Below, in pieces: positions 17,355-26,300 of a DNA stretch of 34,645 bases (its first letter is position 1; each line of letters opens with the position of its first letter). Under the pieces are notes generated by a model. It searched no databases. It was not told the DNA's origin and was given only the letters and a program-made list of their open reading frames with translations. The translations under genes were made by a program, and so were the position numbers. The stretch is from Euprymna scolopes (lineage: Eukaryota; Mollusca; Cephalopoda; Sepiida; Sepiolidae), in assembly GCA_024364805.1 (NCBI GenBank), contig CM044488.1, forward strand, positions 126,849,301 to 126,883,945, read 5' to 3'.

Positions 17355-20300
17355 GTAAGTTGGCCACTTGATTATTTGAATACTTTCATCTCGTCGATCC
17401 TCGTTTTCGCTGGAGCAAAACAACTTCCATTGCTCATTCATTAAAGACGTGATTTTATTTTTGAAACCATGTTTTTCTTTTTTCACGATTAATTGGGTTC
17501 TTTTGCTCTTAATAGATATCTCAAATCTTTATATTTGTCCGTCGTATCTTTTAAAAAGCAAAAATTGAGCGCTGTTTGCTTGAATATTCAATTTTTAAAA
17601 TGACGAATCCTTTCAAATCTACGGGAATTATTCCTCCCTCTTTTTAAGCCATTTTCAATTAAACAAGTCTCTCCCTTAAAGAAAATCTCTCCTCACTCCC
17701 TCCCCCCACAATTTATTATTGTTTCATTCGTAATCGTATCTTCATCAGTTTTCCCAGCATCATCTGCTTGAATCTATTTTTAATGAAATCGTTTTTTTAT
17801 ATTTTTATAAAATGGAAATACGTGAGAATGGCGACCTAACAACTGGTCACAAAGTCGGGGCTTATTTTTGTTTTTGTTTTTTTTTTCAATTAGTTTTCAT
17901 CAATTGAAACATTTAACGTTTAAATTTGATAAAATAACAACAAATTGCAATTTCCTTATTTCTTGGTTAAGAAAGCATTTTTTATGAGTTTATTTATACT
18001 TTTTATTAAATGCGGCAATGTTTTTTTTTTGTTTTTTGTTTTTGTTTTTTTGTGCATTTTTCAATATAAAAATACCAGCCACAATATTATTTTGGGTTCT
18101 GTACGTTTTCAATGCCCTAAATTCTTTAAATAAAAAAATAAAATAATCATTCTAAATACGATTATTCGATTTTATAGCTTTAAAATTATGTTGCAATTTA
18201 AGAAAGTAAAAACAAATTCATAAAGGCATTATGTATAAACATATAATTCTTTTTGTTTAAGAAAACTTAGTATTCTGCTATCCTCGAGTGGTTTTCGGGC
18301 CTTCGTAAGCGATGGCTCTCTTGTAATAAATAAATAAGTTTTCTTAAAAAAAAAGAGAAAACCTTTTTAAAATTAGAATAACCGTCTTGTAAAAAGAATT
18401 TCGAACGCTGAAAACGTACGCAACCATTTTTTATTTTTGTTTACCGACACGAACGCACGCACNNNNNNNNNNNNNNNNNNNNNNNNNNNNNNNNNNNNNN
18501 NNNNNNNNNNNNNNNNNNNNNNNNNNNNNNNNNNNNNNNNNNNNNNNNNNNNNNNNNNNNNNNNNNNNNNNNNNNNNNNNNNNNNNNNNNNNNNNNNNNN
18601 NNNNNNNNNNNNNNNNNNNNNNNNNNNNNNNNNTTTTTTTTTTTCGACCTGCCCCACCAGCGCACGCAGCGTAGTATAAACACCCCCAACCACTCTCTGT
18701 TAAGGACGGCTTTCGAGTTTATCTCGAAAGCCGTTATTAACATGGGGAGGTTGAGGTGCTGGTGCTTATAATCTGGGGCACGTCGTAAAAATTTACCAAA
18801 AAGTTTGTATTTTATTTCAAAATTCTTTAGATAAGGATCGATAATTTGGATTATTCGAACTACTATTCTCATCTTGGTTGTTATATTCACGTTTCGGCCG
18901 ATGTTACTCCGATCTTCATGTGCATCTGAACCCTTTATTCAAGCCACATGTTATTCAGTCATGATCTGGTAGCTGTGTTAATTCATGTTATCCTTCGTTA
19001 TTTATCGCTTATAGTAAGGACTGAACCATAAGCTTTTTCTATAATAATTTCCTCATGGCGTAACGCCCGGTTAAGACTTTGGTTAACAATTATTTTTTTT
19101 TTTCTGACCTACAATGATTTGATCCCTAGCTATCGCAAACGATGGTTGCTTTATTGTTTTTATTTACCATAACCTGATCGGGGTGACGGAATCAGAATAT
19201 AAGATTTGTAAATGTAACGGGCAAAGTGACTAAATCATGGTGTGAGTTTATTGCGAGAAAAAAAAATTGTGTAGGCATTTAATTTTTTAAAAAATTTGTT
19301 AAATATTATTATATGAATTTTTTCGAGTTAAAATCTAGTGAAAAATACACATTTTGTATTGAGAAATACAAACTTCAAATATGTAAACATTAGGTAAAGT
19401 TATCCAATATAGCCCAAATAGACGGCCATATTGGATAACTTTTTAATAATGTTTAGATATTTAAAATGTGTATTTCTAATAGATTTTAACTCGAAAGTAT
19501 TTCTCGTAAAATAATAATTATTAAACAAACAAACAAAAATACAAATTCTAATTTCTCGCAATAAACTCGCTGCGATTTAGTGATTTTGCTGTAATTGTTA
19601 CCCAAGAGACCTTTTTTGGGTGGTGAGTAGTGTCATTTTATTGAATGAAAAAACGATTGTTTAGAAAATAAATTTTTAAATAGTATTACCGTCACTCCCT
19701 TTTTTGTTTTGTGAATTTATTTTATTTTTGTTATTTAAACGGAAGGTTTTCTATTGTGGAAAAAAATTACAGTTTGGGGAGGGGGGAATGAAGAAATGCG
19801 TGCGAATCTTATAAATCCGGAATTTCATCCATTCTCCTTCAAATAGTGTAAGCCATCTTAACAAAACTTATTTGCGATTTGAAACCTTACAGAAGGTTAG
19901 TACTTAGATCCGTTCTCATGGTTGGCTAGTGACCATATTCATTCTGTGAAATTTGGTAATGGTAACAGCTTAAAAAGACGACCTCACAAAATGAAATCCG
20001 GGTTCCTGAAACGAAAAGCATTAATTTACAGTGCATTTTTTTACCAATGCATTACATGTTTTTATATGCATTATATGTTTTCGTTTCTGTTTCTTGTTTT
20101 ATAAATTGTTGAATTTCACATTTTTGAAGTAAATTGTAAAAGATAAATTGCAATCTAAATAAGTTAGTGTTTTTCTTTTTCTGTTTTTCGTTTTCTCCTT
20201 TGGACGGCCATGGGGCTTGTCTGTATAAGCACCAATAGATTTTTCCTTTTATTAAAAGAAAATGACAAAACTATAAAATGAGATACTCTTTTATCATCCC

Positions 20301-23300
20301 CAAAAATGTAGGTATTATTATTATTGGATATTTAAGTTAAGATTTTGGTTTTGATTTTTAGGAGTTTGAAATAATTTAGCATTCAACGCCATCGGAAATT
20401 ATTTTTTTAACAATTTCAACTTCTTAGCTAACTTGTTAGAAAGACATTACAAGGTTCTACGACAGTATTGACAGATGCCTATTTGAATGAATAGTTTTGT
20501 TGGCTCTAAAAAAATTTGTGATTTTAAATCAAATTTATTAAAAAAGAAAAGTGTAACCAGTCATATAAAAAGATGTCTACATCTATATAGCCAGTATTAG
20601 ACAAAATTAACTCCTTTTTACTCCTCAGTTTCTTTCAAATTTCATAGAGAATATTATAAAACTGCTGTTAAATCTACCTTTTTCAGTTGTTTTTCATCAT
20701 AGAACACAGCAAAAGATATACCACAGGCATTTTCTTTATAGAAGAATGGTAACATTCTCTATTCCTGCTTGTTCCTTGAAATAGCCTTCCAGAGGAGGTA
20801 GTAATTATGCCTACCATAGGTTTAAAATCAGACAAACATTCTGATGCTATATAGATGTAGAAATCTGTTTATATGACTGGTTGCATTTCTGTTTGTTTAT
20901 AAATTTGATTTAAGATCACAAATTTTTCAGGAGCCAACAAAGCTATTCATCCACATAAGTATCTCAGTTGTTACTGTCCTGAACCTTGCAATGTTTCAAT
21001 ATTCACAACAATGAAAATCAGTGTGGAAACGTGGTATGATTGACAGCATCGATGCAGCTCAGTATATGGTGAGAAATATACTGTTGTCTGTTGGGTTTTC
21101 TTAATTTGGAAAAAGCATTCAATGGTGAAGAATCACATGAAGTCATTTATTATGACATTGCAGAAGAAATGAACTAAAAGGCCAGGTGTAATTGATTACT
21201 GGAACATCAAAGGTAATACCTATTATGATCGGTGTACGTCACAAGTCAGAACTTTTGTCATTTGTTGGCATGGAGGCAATCACCCACGATCTTCAATTGT
21301 CTGTTTCTTGGTCACTTCTGTATGTGAACAACATCATACTGGTTTCCAAGAATAAGGTCTAACTGTGAAATAGCAAGGGCAATTGAAGAATGTGTACTGT
21401 ACAAAAACGAGATTGAAGATGGATGACAAAAAGGAAGGTAGTTGATTACTTTGCACTAAAAATCTTAAGACGGCCAGACTTCATTCTGATAAAGTTTTGA
21501 TTGTGTAATGGTTGGAGAAATTCATGCAGATTCTGCTGCATCAAATAAATGCAAATGATTGACAATTAAAAGTATAGTTCAAATAAAAATAGTTAACTAA
21601 CAAAGAAATCGAATCATTTGATATCAAACAAAACAAGATTCATTAACAAAGACAATTTGTGTGTGTGAGCAATGTTGCTTCAGAGATTTTGATTAAAAAA
21701 TTTTTTTTTTTTATTCAATTTTCACCCCAAACAAGGCACAGTGCCACTTTGAAGTAGGGGACTACTATTGGGGACATAAGTTACAGAGATATTATAAAGG
21801 GAGATGAGTAGCAAGATGTCTGTTCACATTACACTTGAACTTCTGCATGTCAGTACAGTTAGGAAAGCAGAATCCCAAAAGGGAATTCTAAAGTCTAGCA
21901 GTTCTGGGGAAAAAAACTATTGAAGTAGAAGGCTTTCTCACACCTATGGATCTCTACCGTGAAGGATTGGAATTTAGCTGCTTGTCAAGTTTGTCAGGAG
22001 TATTTACGTCAAGAGGGTACAAGTGCTTGTAGTTTGTCAGAGCATTCACCATTAAAGTACTTGTAGAACAGGCAGAGGGATGCAACATTTCGTCGATGGA
22101 CAGAGGTTGACGCCTAGATGACAGTTCAGGACCTATCAGGTTGGCAACTCTCTTTTGAACTCTGTCCAAGAGAGAGACAAGTAGCAGATGCACCAGCCCA
22201 AATGCAACAACAGTACTCCATACATGATTGCATAAAGTTTGTATACATTGTGTGATTGCAATGAATGTTTCATTAATTCTGTATATGTGTAAGTACTTGT
22301 TTCCCATTACTGGTCATAGGGGCTGATTATTTTAGTAGCTAAACTACCAAATTGTCATGAGATAAATTGGGCTGCTCGACTTTTTGATCTCTACGCATGC
22401 AATAGAAATTTAGATCAGTTATTTAATATTTGTTAGATATTTAGTATCATTGCTTTTGAATGATTCAATTTTGTGCAAATTGTCCAGTTCATCACTTCAA
22501 CATGTACTTATGATGGGTGCCTTTCATTTGTGTTGATCTGTTTTTTTGTTTTGTTTTCTGAAATCTATAAAATATTCTAGAACTATGAATTTTTGTACTT
22601 TACATGCTGATTGGCCAATCTGTCAGACATGCATATTGTTATAATAGTTTTAGTTATCAAGATAACATCTCTTTTTATGGAAATATATATGCCATACCAG
22701 CATTAGCTCTCTATCATGGCATATTTTAGTGCCACTTCAGATTTAAGGTTAGTGTTCTGGATAATGAAGAGACTGTTTCCGTCATCATCTAGTAAATTTC
22801 AAAGTATGGAAAAATCATTATCGTTTCCTTTTAATTTGTATTGTAGCATTATGGTTGACCAATATTTTTGGTTCCCGTCTTGTGTTTTGTTAACACAGTA
22901 TAAGTAGTTAGCTCATTGAATACTGATGTCTCTCTGGTTTTCTTCTTTCCCATTGTTTCGCCATCATTCTAGTTGTTGTGTAAAAAATATCAGCAGTTGC
23001 TCATGTCTTTGTCTTTCTGCTGGTTCTATAAAAGGGTAAAAAAAAAAAACCCACCTAAAAATAGACATGTTTACTGCAATGTGTTTTTTGATGCTTGGTT
23101 CTTTTACAGCATGCTACCATTTTCCAATCCTCAAAGTGGCGGACAAAAACAAAGCTTATCAGAACTAAGCCTGTTTTTAAGATTTATTACACATCCATCA
23201 TATCATTATTATATAATTTCTCTCCATGCAACGCATATCCTCAACCCTTAATGGCCAGGTTTCATTTTCAAGCATCTTCACACTGCATACACACGTGGCT

Positions 23301-26300
23301 CTTTCCTTGGTTGACAGTACCACTCTGTTTGTTATAAAGGCAGAAGTTCCTTAAACTCTATTCACTCTTAACTCTTGTAATCACACCAGCACCTGCTCCA
23401 ATAATATCACCTTTTCAGTGACCTCAACAGCATCGCTGTAGGTCAAGTATAACATAATAATTAACACTTCTTCTCTCACAGATTAAATAAATGGTTCAAT
23501 TCGAAATTCTATTCAGGTTCTCAAATTCGATATACAGATTATTAAATTTGAAAAAATTTCTTTGAAGAATGTTGCAGGTTAGATCAGTCAAAATGTTATG
23601 AAAATAACAACCAAATGAAGATAGTAGTCTGAATAATTCAAATACTAATTCTTCCATTCAGATGTGTGGTGCTTTTTTCTCTCTCAAGCAATCAGTTATA
23701 AACAGACATGTGAGAAAATGAAAAATGCACTGCATACCGTTTTGCAAATAGTTTTTGATAACCAATCAAATGACATTTCGATGTCTATATAAACAGGTGT
23801 ATTAGTTGGTTTCCATCATGTTCATTCCCATTACAATAACTGTTGATGGTGATGTTCCTTTAAGACTTAAAACCCCTTGTTTTGTGGTTTTTTCACTGTT
23901 CCAGTTTGATCCAGTTTCATTTACTACGAAAACATTTTTTTCTTGATTTGTTACTTTCTTTTGACCTCATCAGAGAAATGAAATCTGGTATTTTTTATTA
24001 AAGTTGTAATAAAGCTGATACACAAAATAAACTGCACATGGCTGTCCTTGTCAGGAAAAGTCCCGTCTTGTCTGATGAAAGTGGGTTGGTTGCTTTCCCA
24101 AATGAGTGAGGCCAGCATGAACCCAGAAACACTTGGCTGTAAACTGGAAAGTCAACTAACCAGTGTCATCGGCGAGTCATTTCGCCAACCAATCACTGAC
24201 GGCATTATGTATGTGTGCACAATGTTTTTTCATCGGTACATTTTGTTCTGCATATCTAATGTTGATGTATTAGTGGTTCTCTCTCATGACTTTCTTTTTG
24301 TACTTCTGGTGATCCTGTTTTTATCCCTCACATCTGTTTAGAATAATGAAATTACTTAAAGTGATCAGGTGCAACTTATCAAAAATGCATGTATCGTACA
24401 TAGGATGATGTAAAATTGTCAGGAGAATAAACAATGTACGAATCAGGATATGTGATGGATGCTTCCTATTTTTTTGATCCCACCCAAATGGATCAGCGGG
24501 GGATTGCAAATTGTATTATGATGACTGAAAGTTTCATCTTTATTCCAGATATTAATGGTGTTAGACTCTAAGAAAGCAATTTCTGTCATGGACATGCATC
24601 CTAAGTAGTGATGAGTCATTGAATTCCATCATGTAGAGAAAACTGAACTGATCACCATCCACATTCACTAACACTTGTTGAATGTTTACATTGCTAATGC
24701 AGTTGATATCGGCACAGTTAGAAGATGATTCGTCGATTTCGATGACAGATGTGAGTGATAAAGCATGCTCCGGACGCCTATGCACAGCCACCACCCCATT
24801 GCTGGCAAAAGTGCATTAATAATGGTGGTGACTATGTAGAAAAATCAATTCTGGAGCATAAAAGGTTGCTTGTTTCAATGGTACCACTCTTGTCTAAGTA
24901 AAAAAAAAAAAAAATAGGGTGCATTACTTTTGAACAACCGTCTTACATGTGTATAGAGAGATGCATTGTGTACTTTTGACGAATTTTGTATGATGATTTT
25001 AAAAGATTCAATGTTTTAGCAGTCAACAACTATTGCAGTTTGTTTTATGCTTCAGCAATTCTGAGCATTAAAAATTTTTTCCAATATAAATGGGAGCATG
25101 TTCTTTTTTTGACTATATAGGTGTGTGTGTGTGATAGACACATGAAAATCAAAAAGGTGCTCCAGGTTATTGTTGGTAAAATAAATAATTTTGTGGATAT
25201 TTACTAAATTTGTTGTTTCAATGAATTAAAGCTCAGGGAAGCAAGGTGTTCAAAGTAGGGCAGATGTATATGTATCTACTTGGATGCACATCTTTGAACG
25301 ATTTCCAGGTGGTCAATATTCTGAACAAGATAGCCCTTTAAGATTGATTAGGTGAATTCCCAATGTTGTCCCACCATAGCTGGTTGTAGTTCCTCTTAAT
25401 TTCTGAAGATCTAAATGTCTCTTGTTCATATTGTTTTGTGTAGCCAAACCCCAGAAGTTACCTAACCAGAAAGCCCAAATTATGGGGTCCTAGGTATGAC
25501 CTTGACATTCAATGGTGAGGTCTCCACTGGATGTGGGGAATGTGAAGTTCACTTTAGTTAGCATTGGTCCACTTTGGCCCAGAGTGGTGCTACAATATCA
25601 GGTTGTCTGAAGGTACTGGCTTCATGACCTAAAATACATCTCATATTGATGTTATTGTTTTTTATTTTTACTTTTTTTTTTACCTTTCTCTTTACAAAAC
25701 TCAATCATCTTTTGCTAGTTAATTTTAATGCATCCAAAACCAAACTTTTAATATATATATATATTATAAATGCTCTGATCATGACTTGGCTCCAACTGAT
25801 ATAAATAGCACTTTTTTGACAAACTTCTGGGTCTGGCCTTTATTCCTGACATGAAATGGAAGACTTATATCAAGTCTGTTTCTAAGGTTGCCGGAAAAAC
25901 AGTTGCATCCTTTTCCTGCTACAGAAGGTATCTAACTCCTAATGCAATCCTCTACCTGTTTAAGAGCCAGATACTGTCACGACCCGGTTATTGGATGACC
26001 GAATTGATTGGCAGTCAAATCGAGACATAAGAATTTATTTTATATCCAACATCTCATAATTATCTTCGGTTAATCGTCAGATGTCGGATTAACCAGCGAA
26101 ACATATCAATAAGGAGAACGGAACAACAGAGCAAAAATGACAAAACGAACACTCAATAAAAGTTTGGAATTCAAGAAAGATTTTTATATACAAAGGATGA
26201 AGAAAAAGTTCCGATACAAAGAATGAGTGAGACAGACGTATTTTTGGGGGGGTGTTTGCCAGATGTATGCGACATGCAAAATACAGTACAATATGTATAA

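Noticed and set aside
18373-18890. Open frames through the N run
   Set aside because: Unknown bases are read as open codons; not evidence of coding.
24561-24794. 77-codon minus-strand frame as a host protein
   Set aside because: It is the complement of the mini-mariner, which explains the sequence better.
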